Assembly: GCF_016772475.1 (NCBI RefSeq)
Contig: NZ_CP068595.1
Location: 6,882,001 to 6,946,000, forward strand
Direction of reading: 5' to 3'
Origin: Paenibacillus sonchi
Lineage (GTDB): Bacteria; Bacillota; Bacilli; Paenibacillales; Paenibacillaceae
DNA length: 64,000 nt
Shown: positions 1 to 9,191 of the stretch, in pieces
Numbering within the stretch: position 1 is the stretch's first letter
Layout: each line of letters starts with the position of its first letter
The notes under the pieces: model-generated
Told to the model about the DNA's origin: nothing
Database searches by the model: none
Seen by the model: only the letters and a program-made list of their open reading frames with translations
Translations under genes and position numbers: made by a program

Positions 1-572
1 ACCGTGTAATCTCCTTCCGGCACATCCTCCTTGATCAGCTTATAGCACTTCTTGTTCTCGAAGAACAGGACCGGATCAGGGTCACGCACGGCCGCCTTCA
101 GCAGCCCCTTGGCATCATAGGCCGAATACGGGGCTACAATCTTCAGTCCCGGTGTGCCAAAGAAAATGGATTCCGGGCACTGGGAGTGGTACAGCCCGCC
201 GAAAATCCCTCCGCCGATCGGCGCGCGGATCACTACCGGACAGCTCCAGTCGTTATTGGAGCGGTAGCGGATTTTGGCGGCTTCGCTGATGATCTGGTTG
301 GTCGCCGGAAGCATAAAATCGGAATACTGCATTTCAGCAATCGGCTTCATGCCGTACATGGCTGCACCGATAGCCACTCCGGCAATCGCGGACTCCGCCA
401 GCGGCGTATCCATTACGCGCTCCTCTCCGAACTGCTCCTGCAGCCCTTTGGTGGTGGTGAAGACACCGCCCTTGACACCAACGTCCTCACCCAGCACGAA
501 CACCGATTCATCGCGCTCCATCTCTTCCTTCATTGCCAGCCGGATGGCATCGATATATTCCATAATCGCCAT
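1..572 (-). CDS. bkdAB: branched-chain 2-oxoacid dehydrogenase E1 beta subunit (3' end beyond window)
   Basis: About 190 N-terminal residues are visible. They read as a transketolase-like pyrimidine-binding domain: an MxxxDAIRLAMKEEM start, then GEDVGVKGGVFTTTKGL, DTPLAESAIAGVAIGAAM and the segment around the GGGIFGGLYHSQ loop, all typical of E1 beta subunits. With E1 alpha it forms the heterotetrameric decarboxylase of the BKD complex, which oxidises branched-chain 2-oxoacids to the acyl-CoA primers of iso/anteiso fatty acids. The ATG at 572 has a GGGAGGAG ribosome site 8 nt upstream and lies 3 nt after the E1 alpha stop, so the two are translationally linked. The pyruvate dehydrogenase beta subunit is a close homologue; context favours BKD. 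Confidence 0.9.
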   Translation of the reverse strand, partial: MAIMEYIDAIRLAMKEEMERDESVFVLGEDVGVKGGVFTTTKGLQEQFGEERVMDTPLAESAIAGVAIGAAMYGMKPIAEMQYSDFMLPATNQIISEAAKIRYRSNNDWSCPVVIRAPIGGGIFGGLYHSQCPESIFFGTPGLKIVAPYSAYDAKGLLKAAVRDPDPVLFFENKKCYKLIKEDVPEGDYT

Positions 573-575
573 GGG

Positions 576-1607
576 TTAGGCTCCTCCCTTAAGGTCAGAT
601 TCGCTGTACACATGCAGCAGCGTATCTTCCGGTTTCGGAAACGGCGCATTCTCAGCGTATTCAATCGCAGCCTTGAGCTCCAGATTGTATTCTGCAGCCA
701 GATCGCTCTCCTGCTCATCGCTCCACAATCCGAGTTCAGTCAGATAGCTGCGGAAGGCGGCAATGCCGTCGTTTGCCCAATTGGCATCCACTTCTTCCTT
801 CGTCCGGTACGCCAGATCATTGTCCGACGTAGAGTGCGGGGACAGGCGGTACATCATCGCTTCAATCAGGGTCGGCCCTTCTCCGGCAAGCGCACGCTCA
901 CGCGCTTCCTTCACCACGCGGTATACCTCCAGCGGATCATTGCCGTCCACCCGGACCCCCGGGAAGCCATAGCCCAACGCACGGTCACTGACTTTACCGC
1001 CAAGCTGTTTGTGGGCAGGTACAGAAATCGCGTATTGGTTGTTCTGGCAAAAAATGATGACCGGCAGCTTATTCACACCGGCGAAATTGCACGCTTCATG
1101 GAAATCCCCCTGGTTGCTGGAGCCTTCCCCGAAGGTGACAAAGGAAACAAATTTCTTCTTCTGCATTTTGGCTGCCAGGGCAAAACCCACCGCATGCGGC
1201 ACCTGTGTCGTCACCGGACTGGACCCGGTCACAATCCGCAGGCGTTTGCTGCCGAAATGGCCCGGCATCTGCCGCCCGCCGCTGTTGGGGTCCTCCGCCT
1301 TGGCGAATACCGAGAGCATCAGCTCACGCGTAGTCATGCCCACGGACAGCACAAACGCATAGTCGCGGTAGTATGGCAAAAAATAATCGTTCTCCCGGTC
1401 AAGCGCAAATGCAGCGGCGACCTGAGCTGCCTCCTGCCCGATGCCCGAGACATGGAAATTGATCTTCCCGGCCCGCTGCAGCAGCAGGCTGCGCTCATCG
1501 TATTTCCGCCCGAGCTGCATGGTTCTGTACATATCGATGACCTGGCCGTCACTAAGTCCAAGCGGCTTGTGTCTGTTAATGGTTTCTACAGTACCTTGCG
1601 ATTCCAT
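576..1607 (-). CDS. bkdAA: branched-chain 2-oxoacid dehydrogenase E1 alpha subunit
   Basis: The 343-residue protein has the usual length of an E1 alpha chain. The thiamine-diphosphate motif is visible as GEGSSNQGDFHEACNFAG followed, about 15 residues later, by QNNQYAIS; the phosphorylation-loop region RLSPHSTSDND is also present. It decarboxylates 2-oxo acids from Val, Leu and Ile and passes the acyl group to the E2 lipoyl domain. The start has an AGGAGG site. It sits between lpd and bkdAB on the same strand, the order seen in Bacillales bkd clusters, although ptb, bcd and buk are not in the window. Alternative: pyruvate dehydrogenase alpha; the isolated lpd-E1a-E1b order makes BKD likelier. 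Confidence 0.92.
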   Translation of the reverse strand: MESQGTVETINRHKPLGLSDGQVIDMYRTMQLGRKYDERSLLLQRAGKINFHVSGIGQEAAQVAAAFALDRENDYFLPYYRDYAFVLSVGMTTRELMLSVFAKAEDPNSGGRQMPGHFGSKRLRIVTGSSPVTTQVPHAVGFALAAKMQKKKFVSFVTFGEGSSNQGDFHEACNFAGVNKLPVIIFCQNNQYAISVPAHKQLGGKVSDRALGYGFPGVRVDGNDPLEVYRVVKEARERALAGEGPTLIEAMMYRLSPHSTSDNDLAYRTKEEVDANWANDGIAAFRSYLTELGLWSDEQESDLAAEYNLELKAAIEYAENAPFPKPEDTLLHVYSESDLKGGA

Positions 1608-1921
1608 ATGAGGTACCTCCTAAAAGTTTTGTCAGCATACGCTTCCTTGATCCACTTCATACAAAACTTGCTTCGGAAGCATATTCTTGTGTTGGCTTAA
1701 AAAGCGATGCTTCCTGGATAAACTCCGCACTTGCACTGAAAAACATACATTAAGCCTAATCTATGCCCTGATCCTATAACCAGGTACTAAATTTGGTTCC
1801 AGTCTATTATAATCCCTTTCCCATGAAAAAGAAAAGCCACGAAAATCCGGTATGCAGCTGTTTTGACGCCTACGGCGCCTTCAGCTCCGTCCGGCATTCC
1901 CGTGGAGGCTTTCATCGTGAA
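1608..1921. other. intergenic gap between lpd and bkdAA
   Basis: This 314-bp gap inside the bkd cluster holds no convincing gene. On the minus strand there is a TATAAT at about 1810, but no good -35 element, followed by the imperfect dyad AACC-N13-GGTT around 1780-1797. The gap could therefore hold a second promoter or operator for the E1 genes. I see no clear terminator after lpd. Confidence 0.4.
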
Positions 1922-3343
1922 CTAGAATCCGATTGCTCTTCCATCCACGGCGAGCATCGCTTCGCCGATGATCTCGGAGAGCGTCGGATGGGCATGAACC
2001 GCTTCCCCGATCTCCCAAGGGGTGGCATCCAGCAATTGTGCCAGCGCCGCTTCCCCGATCAGATCCGTAACATGGGGGCCGATCATCTGCACACCGAGAA
2101 TATCGCCGCTGCTGCGGTCGGCAACGACCTTGACGAATCCGTCTTTCATCCCGTAGACAATCGCTTTGCCAATGGCTGAAAAAGGAAATTTGCCTGTAAC
2201 CACATCCGCTCCAAGCGCTCTGGCCTCTTTTTCGGTGTATCCCACACTCGCCACCTCCGGCCGGGTATACACACAGCGCGGCACCAGATGCGGGTGGTAC
2301 GGATGAAGCGTCTCACCTGCCAGATGGTCCACCGCCCGGATGCCTTCGTGGCTTGCGGCATGGGCCAGCTGCAGCCCGCCGATGCAATCGCCAATTGCGT
2401 AGATATGCGGCTCGTTGGTCTGCATATTGTCATTGACTTCAATAACACCTTTGCCAAAATGAATATCGGTATTCTCCAGCCCGATGTTCTCTATGTTGGC
2501 TACTCTGCCTACGGATACCAGCAGTTTTTCGGCAGACAGGCTCTGCGTCTGTTCGCCCTTGCGGGCTTCAATGGTGACTTCCGATTCCGTAATCACACAG
2601 GTTTCGGCATCAACAGCGGTCCCTGTCAGGACTTTGACGCCGCGTTTCTTCAGCAGCCGCAGCAGCTCGCGGGCAATCTCCTCATCCTCAAGCGGCAGCA
2701 GCTGGCCGGCGGCTTCTACCACAGTGACCTCTACGCCGAAATCCGCCAGCATCGAGGCCCATTCCACACCAATGACTCCGCCGCCGACAATAATAATGGA
2801 AGCGGGAAGCTCTTCCAGCGTCAGGGCTTCCTCGCTGCTCAGAATCACCTTGCCATCCGGCTTGAGGCCGGGCAGCACACGCGGACGCGAGCCGGTTGCT
2901 ACGATGAGATTGCCGGAAACGACAGTCTCCATCTCGCCGTTCTCCAGCTCCACAGCCACCGCGCCGCTGCGCGGAGAGAAAATCGAAGGACCAATAATCC
3001 GTCCTTTTCCCTTCAGCACCTGAATTTTATTCTTGCGCATCAGAAATTGCACGCCCTGATGCAGCTGCTCGACTACAGCCTCCTTGCGGGCCTGCACCTT
3101 CGGGAACACCAGCTGTACACCTGCAGTTTCAATGCCGTAACTCTCGCTCTCTTGTATTTCAGCGTATACCTCGGCACTGCGCAGCAGCGATTTGCTGGGA
3201 ATGCAGCCGCGGTGCAGACAGGTTCCGCCCAGTTTGTCCATTTCAATGACCACGACAGACTTTCCGAGCTGGGCAGCGCGGATCGCCGCCACATAACCTC
3301 CGGTCCCTCCGCCAAGGATGGCTACGTCGCATGAAATCGTCAT
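1922..3343 (-). CDS. lpdV: dihydrolipoyl dehydrogenase (E3)
   Basis: 473 residues, the normal length. The N-terminal FAD dinucleotide fold is GGGTGGYVAA (residues 11-20). The redox disulfide is Cys42/Cys47 in GGTCLHRGCIPSK. A second nucleotide fold is IIVGGGVIGVEWAS, and the C-terminal active-site His-Glu pair lies in HAHPTLSEIIGEA. It reoxidises the dihydrolipoyl arm of E2 with NAD+. A GGAGG site precedes the ATG. It is the first gene of the visible bkd cluster and reads away from the DUF2627 gene. Confidence 0.95.
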   Translation of the reverse strand: MTISCDVAILGGGTGGYVAAIRAAQLGKSVVVIEMDKLGGTCLHRGCIPSKSLLRSAEVYAEIQESESYGIETAGVQLVFPKVQARKEAVVEQLHQGVQFLMRKNKIQVLKGKGRIIGPSIFSPRSGAVAVELENGEMETVVSGNLIVATGSRPRVLPGLKPDGKVILSSEEALTLEELPASIIIVGGGVIGVEWASMLADFGVEVTVVEAAGQLLPLEDEEIARELLRLLKKRGVKVLTGTAVDAETCVITESEVTIEARKGEQTQSLSAEKLLVSVGRVANIENIGLENTDIHFGKGVIEVNDNMQTNEPHIYAIGDCIGGLQLAHAASHEGIRAVDHLAGETLHPYHPHLVPRCVYTRPEVASVGYTEKEARALGADVVTGKFPFSAIGKAIVYGMKDGFVKVVADRSSGDILGVQMIGPHVTDLIGEAALAQLLDATPWEIGEAVHAHPTLSEIIGEAMLAVDGRAIGF

Positions 3344-3388
3344 ATATGTATCCTCCAGTCGTGACTCTAGTCTGAATTAACCTATTAC

Positions 3389-3416
3389 ATTGTACTCTCT
3401 TTTATGTGCATAACAA
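3389..3416 (-). promoter_or_regulatory. sigma-A type promoter of lpd/bkd
   Basis: Minus strand: -35 TTGTTA (3416-3411), 16-bp spacer, -10 TACAAT (3394-3389), about 40 bp before the lpd ribosome site. Good match, but not tested. Confidence 0.55.
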
Positions 3417-3508
3417 AACTTACAAACGTCATATATCCATGGACTTTTCCCCATTGAAGCGTTATCATAGGGGTGAATTCAAAGGGATGATGGATAAGGG
3501 GGACACTC

Positions 3509-3814
3509 ATGAAACTGTTGACCACACGCTTTATTGCCATCCTGATTCTGGTTGTGCCCGGCCTCCTGGCGATGAAAGGCTTCCTGATGATGAAAGATGA
3601 TATCTTCAACTATATTTCCATGCATGGAGACGATACGGCCACCCCTGTTTTTGCTTGGCTGCACTTTGGCGGAGGGCTGCTCCTGTTCCTGGCCGGTATG
3701 AGTTTTCTTGGCGGCTGGATTCTGACCCGTGACCGGAAGCGCAATTATGTGGGCCCCAGATTCAGGGAGAAGCAAAAGACGCAGCACCCCCCCTCGCCGG
3801 ATGCCACCAGCTAA
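3509..3814 (+). CDS. DUF2627 family small membrane protein
   Basis: 101 residues with two predicted transmembrane helices: about 5-24 (FIAILILVVPGLLAMKGFLM) and about 52-70 (GGGLLLFLAGMSFLGGWIL). A basic, hydrophilic C-terminal tail follows. This is the DUF2627 family, whose member yqzF lies beside the bkd cluster in Bacillus subtilis. Its biochemical function is unknown. The ATG has a GGGGG-type site 7 nt upstream. The gene is divergent from lpd and is followed by a terminator. Confidence 0.8.
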   Translation: MKLLTTRFIAILILVVPGLLAMKGFLMMKDDIFNYISMHGDDTATPVFAWLHFGGGLLLFLAGMSFLGGWILTRDRKRNYVGPRFREKQKTQHPPSPDATS

Positions 3815-3863
3815 TCCGATAAACTCCGGCGGGTAGGTTTTAATCGCTCCACCTTTCAACCAG

Positions 3864-3906
3864 AAACGGCTGCGCAGTCCTTCACCGGGCAACGTAGCCG
3901 TTTTGG
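3864..3906 (+). terminator. terminator after the DUF2627 gene
   Basis: 10-bp stem AACGGCTGCG / CGTAGCCGTT (one G-T pair) with an 18-nt loop, ending in TTTT. The T-run is short. Confidence 0.5.
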
Positions 3907-3960
3907 ATTTCAGTGTCGTGTCACCTCGAGAACTATTTCCGAATCCTTCGGCCAGTTCAA

Positions 3961-4140
3961 GTGGAAAAAGGATAACTAATTTGCCTCATTCCCACTATTC
4001 ACCTCATGCGAGGTGGAAAAAGGGAAACTAATTCAGCCCATTTCACTCCCGACGGAGGAATACGGCCCGATTAAGTTTCCTTTTTCCACTCCAATCTCAC
4101 AATTTGCTGATTTCGGGAGAAATAAGCTCCCTTTTCCCAC
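3961..4140. repeat. dispersed palindromic element, copy A (GTGGAAAAAGG-type units)
   Basis: Two direct copies of GTGGAAAAAGGnnAACTAAT start at 3961 and 4013. After a central segment (CAGCCCATTTC...GACGGAGGAAT...) come two inverted copies, at 4070-4089 and 4122-4140. Copies within each arm are 52 bp apart. The same layout, including the central segment, recurs at 50.3-50.6 kb. No ORF uses it. It lies between two genes that converge. Confidence 0.8.
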
Positions 4141-4165
4141 TAGCTACCCTCACCGGCTTATGTCT

Positions 4166-4201
4166 AAAAAGGCAACCTCGAGGACATTCGGGGCTGCCTT
4201 T
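4166..4201 (-). terminator. terminator of the ABC exporter genes
   Basis: Minus strand: AAAGGCA and TGCCTTT arms enclosing a CCCCGA/CCTCGAGG inner stem, followed by TTTTT, 8 bp after the exporter stop codon. Confidence 0.75.
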
Positions 4202-4208
4202 ACTAATT

Positions 4209-6056
4209 CTATCCTGCCGCTGAATCCGATGAACCCCGCACCAGTTCACTGTACAATCCGCCCTCCTGCAGCAGCTCTTCATGTGACCCCTGCTGCAGCA
4301 GCCGTCCGCCCTGGAGCACCAGAATGCGGTCTGCCGCGCGGATGGTGCCCAGCCGGTGGGCGATTACGAAGCTGGTCCGGCCTTTCATCAGCGCCTGCAG
4401 CCCCTCCTGAATCTTGATCTCTGTCACGGTATCGATGCTGCTGGTCGCTTCATCCAGCACCAGCATGGACGGATTGGCGAGAATCGCCCGCGCGATGGCC
4501 AGCAGCTGCTTCTGCCCCTGGCTGATGCCGCTGCCGTCAACCGACAGCATCCGCTCGTAGCCGCCTTTCATCCGCATAATAAAAGAATGGGCGTTGGCCA
4601 GCTTCGCCGCCGCCTCCACTTCCCCGTCGCTGGCATCCAGCCGGCCGTAGCGGATATTGTCGCGGATCGTTCCCTTGAACAGGAACGAATCCTGCAGCAC
4701 AAAGGCCATATGGCTGCGCAGGCTTTCCCGGCGGATCGAAGACAGCTCCCTGCCATCCAGCGTAATGCTGCCTTTGTCAGGGTCATAGAAGCGGGACAGC
4801 AGCCCGATCAGGGTGGTTTTGCCTGCCCCGGTAGGCCCGACCAGCGCGATCATCTCGCCGGGCTTAGCCTCAAAGCTGATATCCTGCAGCGTGTCCGCCC
4901 CGCCGTCATAGGAGAAGGACACCCCGGAGAACTTCACCGTGCCTTCCACATGATCCAACGATACGGCAGCCCCTTCATCCTTCGCCTCTGCTCCCTCATC
5001 CAGCACCTCGAACACCCGCTCCGCACCGGCAATCGCCGACAGCAGCGTGTTCCACTGGTTCGCGAGATCATTCAGCGGCCGTGTGAACTGGCGTGTATAT
5101 TCTACGAATGCGATAATGACACCTACCGTGACCAATCCCCGGATGGCCAGCAGACCGCCGACACCGGCAACTATCGCAAAGCTGAGATTGTTCAGGCCGT
5201 TCATCAGCTTCGGGATGAAGCCGGAGATGGCCTGGGCCCAGTAGCCCGACAGCATGATCCGCGCATTGCGCTCCCGGAAGCCGCTGATTACCCGTTCCTT
5301 CTGTGAAAAAGCCTTGATGATCCGCTGGCCGGACAACGTTTCCTCAATGAAGCCGTTCAGTTCCCCCATGTTGCGCTGGCGCTCCTTGAACAGCGGGCCC
5401 GTCCGCCGCGTAATCCAGCGCATGCCGAGGATCATCAGCGGGACCACAATGAAGGTCAGCAGCGTGAGCAGCGGGCTGAGCCACAGCATCACCCCCACGG
5501 TGCCCAGCAGAGTCAGCACACTGGAGAAAATCTGGATCGCCGAGCTGTTCAGCGTAGAACTGATATTCTCAATATCATTGGTCAGACGGCTCATAATTTC
5601 ACCTTGCTGCCTGCGGTTGAAGAACGGAATCGGCAGCCGGTGAAGGTGCGCAAACAGGTCCGTACGCATCCGGTATACCGTCTCCTGGGCAATTTCAATC
5701 ATCCAGATGTTCTGCAGCCAGGAAGTCAGCGAATTCAGCAAATAGACAACAGCAAGCGTAATCAGGAAGATTCCCCAGGTTCTGCCCCCGTCCCTCTCCA
5801 GATAATGGTCCACTGCCCTGCTGATCAGATAAGGTCCGAGCAGTGCAAGCCCGGAGCTGAGAAGCACCATGACCAGCACCAGAACCAGCTTCGCCTTGCG
5901 TTTCGCCAGATAACTCCAGATTCTGCGGAGCGTGGCGGACCAGTCCTTGGCCGTAGCCTTCGGCTTGCGCCCTCGCGGCGACCCGAAGCTTGCCGCGTCT
6001 CCAAGCCCTACATTCAGCTTCGGATGGCGAAAAGGCTCAAGTAATGCTTTGAACAT
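4209..6056 (-). CDS. ABC exporter half-transporter, catalytically complete subunit
   Basis: 615 residues from the ATG at 6056. That start is chosen over an upstream ATG because GGGAGGGGG stands 6 nt before it. Order: hydrophilic N-terminus, six-helix exporter domain (about 45-320), nucleotide-binding domain (about 355-590). The NBD has Walker A GPTGAGKTT, a signature in the form ISQGQKQ instead of LSGGQ, Walker B MLVLDE with the catalytic Glu, and H-loop AHR. It overlaps the preceding exporter gene by 20 bp. The pair resembles heterodimeric multidrug exporters such as YfiB/YfiC and YheI/YheH (BmrCD). The substrate cannot be read from sequence. Confidence 0.85.
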   Translation of the reverse strand: MFKALLEPFRHPKLNVGLGDAASFGSPRGRKPKATAKDWSATLRRIWSYLAKRKAKLVLVLVMVLLSSGLALLGPYLISRAVDHYLERDGGRTWGIFLITLAVVYLLNSLTSWLQNIWMIEIAQETVYRMRTDLFAHLHRLPIPFFNRRQQGEIMSRLTNDIENISSTLNSSAIQIFSSVLTLLGTVGVMLWLSPLLTLLTFIVVPLMILGMRWITRRTGPLFKERQRNMGELNGFIEETLSGQRIIKAFSQKERVISGFRERNARIMLSGYWAQAISGFIPKLMNGLNNLSFAIVAGVGGLLAIRGLVTVGVIIAFVEYTRQFTRPLNDLANQWNTLLSAIAGAERVFEVLDEGAEAKDEGAAVSLDHVEGTVKFSGVSFSYDGGADTLQDISFEAKPGEMIALVGPTGAGKTTLIGLLSRFYDPDKGSITLDGRELSSIRRESLRSHMAFVLQDSFLFKGTIRDNIRYGRLDASDGEVEAAAKLANAHSFIMRMKGGYERMLSVDGSGISQGQKQLLAIARAILANPSMLVLDEATSSIDTVTEIKIQEGLQALMKGRTSFVIAHRLGTIRAADRILVLQGGRLLQQGSHEELLQEGGLYSELVRGSSDSAAG

Positions 6057-7781
6057 GCTGCACCCCCTCCCTGTGCTGAGATTCATTGATTTTCCGGTAC
6101 AGCTCCGAACGGTCCATCAGCTCTTCATGTGTGCCCTGTGCAATCAGTCTGCCCTCGTCCAGCAGCAGGATAAGGTCGGCGGATACGGTCGAACTGATTT
6201 TTTGCGTGATTAGAAAGTAGTGCAGGACATCCCCTTCAGCTCCGCCAGCAGCCGGCTTTCGGTAACCGCATCCAGTGCGCTGGTGCTGTCATCCAGTATC
6301 AGAACAGCAGGCTTTCTTACCAGCGCTCTGGCTATCGTCAGCCGCTGCTTCTGTCCACCGGACAGATTGACTCCCCGCTGTCCCAGCATGGTATCGTAGC
6401 CATTCGGCAGCTTTTTGACCGTCTCATGAATTTGCGCGGCCATGGCCGCCTGTTCAATCTCGTCCTGAGTCGCCTGCGGATTGCCCCAGGCAATATTCTC
6501 CCTTACAGAGCCGGTAAACAGCAGAACCTCTTGAGGCACATATCCAATAGCTCCGCGCAGCCTGGATATTTCCACTTCCGCGCTTGATGCTCCGTCGATC
6601 AGGATAACTCCGCCGCTCTGCTCATACAGACGGGGAATCAGTCCCACCAGCGAGGATTTGCCTGACCCGGTTGCCCCCATAATCGCTACCCGTTCTCCGG
6701 GCTGCACCGTAAAGGTAATATCCTCCAGCACGGCAATATCACTCTGCGGATAACGGAAGCTGACCTGCCGAAATTCAACCTTACCCCGGATTGGAGCAAT
6801 CTCCCTTGCAGTAACCGCTGCCATTTCCTTGGCTTCCAGTTCATCTGCCGACATCACTTCCTGAATCCGCTGCGAGGAAGCCCTGGCCCGGGAAAAGGTC
6901 GCCATAATCCAGGACAACGCCGACAAAGCGCCAATCGTACGCAGGGAATAGTTAATGACGGCGACCGTCTGCCCTAGAGTGGCCTCCCCGGTCGATATTT
7001 CGATCCGCCCAAACCACAGCACCAGCATAATCCCGGCATTTACAATCAGCATAATAAGCGGGGCCGAGGTTTCTGTGAGCCGCAAGGCTGCGACCGTGGA
7101 CTTCATCAGCTCCCCGCTGAATGCGGCGAACCGGGCAATCTCATGGTTCATGCGTACAAACACCCGGATCAGCCGGATGCCGGTGAGATTCTCCTGAATC
7201 ACACTGTTGACTCCATCCAGCCGGTTCTGCACACTGCGGAATAACACCGATGCCTTTTTCATCACCCAGAGCAGAAAGGCAATAAGTACCGGAAGGGTCA
7301 GCGCCAGCAGCAGCCCCAGCTTCACCTGTACAACCAGCGCCATAACCACGCTGCCCGCTACAACGAGCGGCACACGGGTCATAAAACGGAGCCCCATGAA
7401 GATCGTATCCTGCAGCTGGGACACATCCGCAGTAAGGCGGGTGATTAAGGAAGAGGTCGGAAAGCGGCTGAACACGGCATAGGTGAAGGACTGGACCTTT
7501 TCATACAACTGATCCCGCAGATCATAAGCAAACCCCTGGCTCGCATGGGACGCAAAAAAAGAGCTCAGCACGCCCGCAATAAACGCCAGAACCGCGCTTA
7601 CCACCAGCACACCGCCCCACAGCCAGACGATCCGATTGTCTTGTGCCCTGATTCCGTCATCAATAATCCTGGAAATCAGCAGGGGCTGGGACAGCTCCAC
7701 CGCCAGTTCGATCACCATCATCAGAAGTGCAGCGATTGCTGCAACCCTATAGGTTTTGAGATAGGAAAAAATGATGTTCAT
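6037..7781 (-). pseudogene. ABC exporter half-transporter, degenerate-site subunit, frameshifted near its 3' end
   Basis: The first 523 residues are an intact exporter domain plus most of an NBD: Walker A GATGSGKSS, signature NLSGGQKQ, Walker B VLILDD with Asp where the catalytic Glu belongs. The frame then breaks at about 6225 in AAGGGGATG. Reading one base over continues perfectly as GDVLHYFLITQKISS, LLLDEGRLIAQGTHEEL and on to a stop at 6037. The total length is one base short of a multiple of three, so a single base is missing from the G-run. The loss removes the H-loop end of the NBD if real. It may be a sequencing error. The Asp-type Walker B marks it as the degenerate partner of the neighbouring gene. 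Confidence 0.85.
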
Positions 7782-7799
7782 CGGCGTTACCCCATTTGT

Positions 7800-8003
7800 C
7801 TATTCGTAGAGCGCATCCCGCAAGCGGGTTGACATCGTGGATTGTCCCTTCAAAATTACCCGGCGCAGCGCCTTGTTGCTGCGGTTCAGCTCCGCCATTT
7901 CGTCCAGCATTTCCATCAGCAGGCTGAGTGTTTCCGCAGTCAGCTCCCCTTTTTCCTGCAGAGCCGCTATTTTTTCTGTGTAGTCTTCCATCTTGTCCGT
8001 CAA
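7800..8003 (-). CDS. small hypothetical protein preceding the exporter genes
   Basis: 67 residues from a TTG at 8003, chosen because AGAAAGAAGG lies 7 nt upstream; the upstream in-frame ATG at 8048 has no comparable site. The product is acidic and helix-rich, with leucine-rich heptads (LLMEMLDEMAELNRSNKALRRVILK) that may form a short coiled coil. It ends 18 bp before the first exporter gene and is probably co-transcribed with it. I do not recognise the family; a regulatory or accessory role for the exporter is only an inference. Confidence 0.55.
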   Translation of the reverse strand: MTDKMEDYTEKIAALQEKGELTAETLSLLMEMLDEMAELNRSNKALRRVILKGQSTMSTRLRDALYE

Positions 8004-8186
8004 CTGTAAGCCTTCTTTCTGTAAACGTTCTCCTGTATAAATACACATTACCGCGTTAATTATAACATTCTTTATCTCTTACCCGAAATGTTTACTGGCT
8101 AGTTTTACTGAGATTATGCTACTCTAATAAAGTCGCATTTTTCGGATAAGAACTCATCAGGCTGATTAACGAAAGGATAGATGGAC

Positions 8187-8756
8187 GTGGCACAGTTGTT
8201 TTTCAAATACGGGGCAATGAACAGCGGCAAATCCATTGAGATACTCAAGGTTGCGCATAATTACGAGGAGCAGGGCAAGTCCGTGCTTATTTTTACTCCA
8301 TCCATTGACAACCGGGACGAAGTGGGCTACATCTCCTCCCGTATCGGGCTGCGCAAGCAGGCCATCCCTATTGACGAGAATACGGATATATACAGCATTG
8401 TCAGCAGCAACCTGCCGAAGCCCCACTGTGTGCTGATTGATGAATGCCAATTCTTAAGCAAGGACTGCATCCTCCAGCTGGTGCGGATCGTCGACGAGCT
8501 GAACATTCCGGTTATGGCCTTCGGGCTCAAAAACGATTTCCAGAACAATCTGTTCGAAGGCAGCAAATATATGCTGATCTACGCAGACAAAATTGAAGAA
8601 ATGAAAACGATCTGCTGGTTCTGCGAACGGAAAGCCACCATGGCGCTCCGCGTAGAGAACGGCAAGCCCGTCTACAGCGGCAAACAAATCCAGATCGGCG
8701 GCAATGAAGCCTACTACCCGGTATGCCGCAAATGCCATAAGAATCCGCCGCTCTAA
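8187..8756 (+). CDS. tdk: thymidine kinase
   Basis: About 189 residues. The P-loop is GAMNSGKS near the N-terminus, the Walker B-like lid segment is VLIDECQFL, and a four-cysteine structural zinc site is made by CWFC and CRKC near the C-terminus. It phosphorylates thymidine to dTMP with ATP in the salvage pathway. The start is ambiguous: GTG at 8187 gives the family-typical [15 protein letters not shown] and sits 9 nt after AAAGGA, whereas an ATG at 8181 is only 3 nt from that site. A strong terminator follows. It stands alone, divergent from the exporter cluster. Confidence 0.92.
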   Translation: MAQLFFKYGAMNSGKSIEILKVAHNYEEQGKSVLIFTPSIDNRDEVGYISSRIGLRKQAIPIDENTDIYSIVSSNLPKPHCVLIDECQFLSKDCILQLVRIVDELNIPVMAFGLKNDFQNNLFEGSKYMLIYADKIEEMKTICWFCERKATMALRVENGKPVYSGKQIQIGGNEAYYPVCRKCHKNPPL

Positions 8757-8830
8757 AAGAGAGGCCGCAGTACCGGCTGAAGCAATCCCACTGCTCCTGC
8801 ACGGTCAACCACGGATTCGGCCACAAAAAA

Positions 8831-8878
8831 GCACACATTGCGGAATTGTAAATTGCGCGCTAATGTGTGCTTTTTGCT
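8831..8878 (+). terminator. terminator of tdk
   Basis: 9-bp perfect stem GCACACATT / AATGTGTGC followed by TTTTT. Confidence 0.85.
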
Positions 8879-8881
8879 TTT

Positions 8882-9136
8882 CTAATGAATCACCTGCGCT
8901 GCACGGTGCTCATCTTCCTTGCGCACGTAGAGATCATGCTGAACAGTAGCTTTTCCGCCATATTGGGCACGCTGGCCCAGGGCTTTCATGCCCCCGTTGA
9001 TTTTGGAACGGTGAGGAATCCCTGCGGCACTTAGGCGGCCCTTTATTTTGAAATACTGAGTCTGATCAAAAGTCGTGTACACCAGTGTGCGTTCTCTAGG
9101 AATGAAGAAATGCAGTATACCCTTCAATAAGCCCAT
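8882..9136 (-). CDS. small conserved hypothetical protein, DUF2007-like
   Basis: 84 residues from the ATG at 9136, which has GGGAGG 7 nt upstream. The in-frame ATG at 9187 lacks a site. The core is LVYTTFDQTQYFKIKGRLSA followed by AGIPHRSKINGG, and the C-terminus is YVRKEDEHRAAQVIH. This layout (a motif after a helix, then a Y-V-R-K-E-D segment) resembles the DUF2007 signal-transducing family; the assignment is tentative. A decayed copy of the AGIPxxSKINGGM segment is found near 48.4 kb. Confidence 0.6.
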   Translation of the reverse strand: MGLLKGILHFFIPRERTLVYTTFDQTQYFKIKGRLSAAGIPHRSKINGGMKALGQRAQYGGKATVQHDLYVRKEDEHRAAQVIH

Positions 9137-9191
9137 CCGCAGACCTCCCTCATTACCAAAAGTCCCCATAATCGCGAAGCACGGCAAAAAG

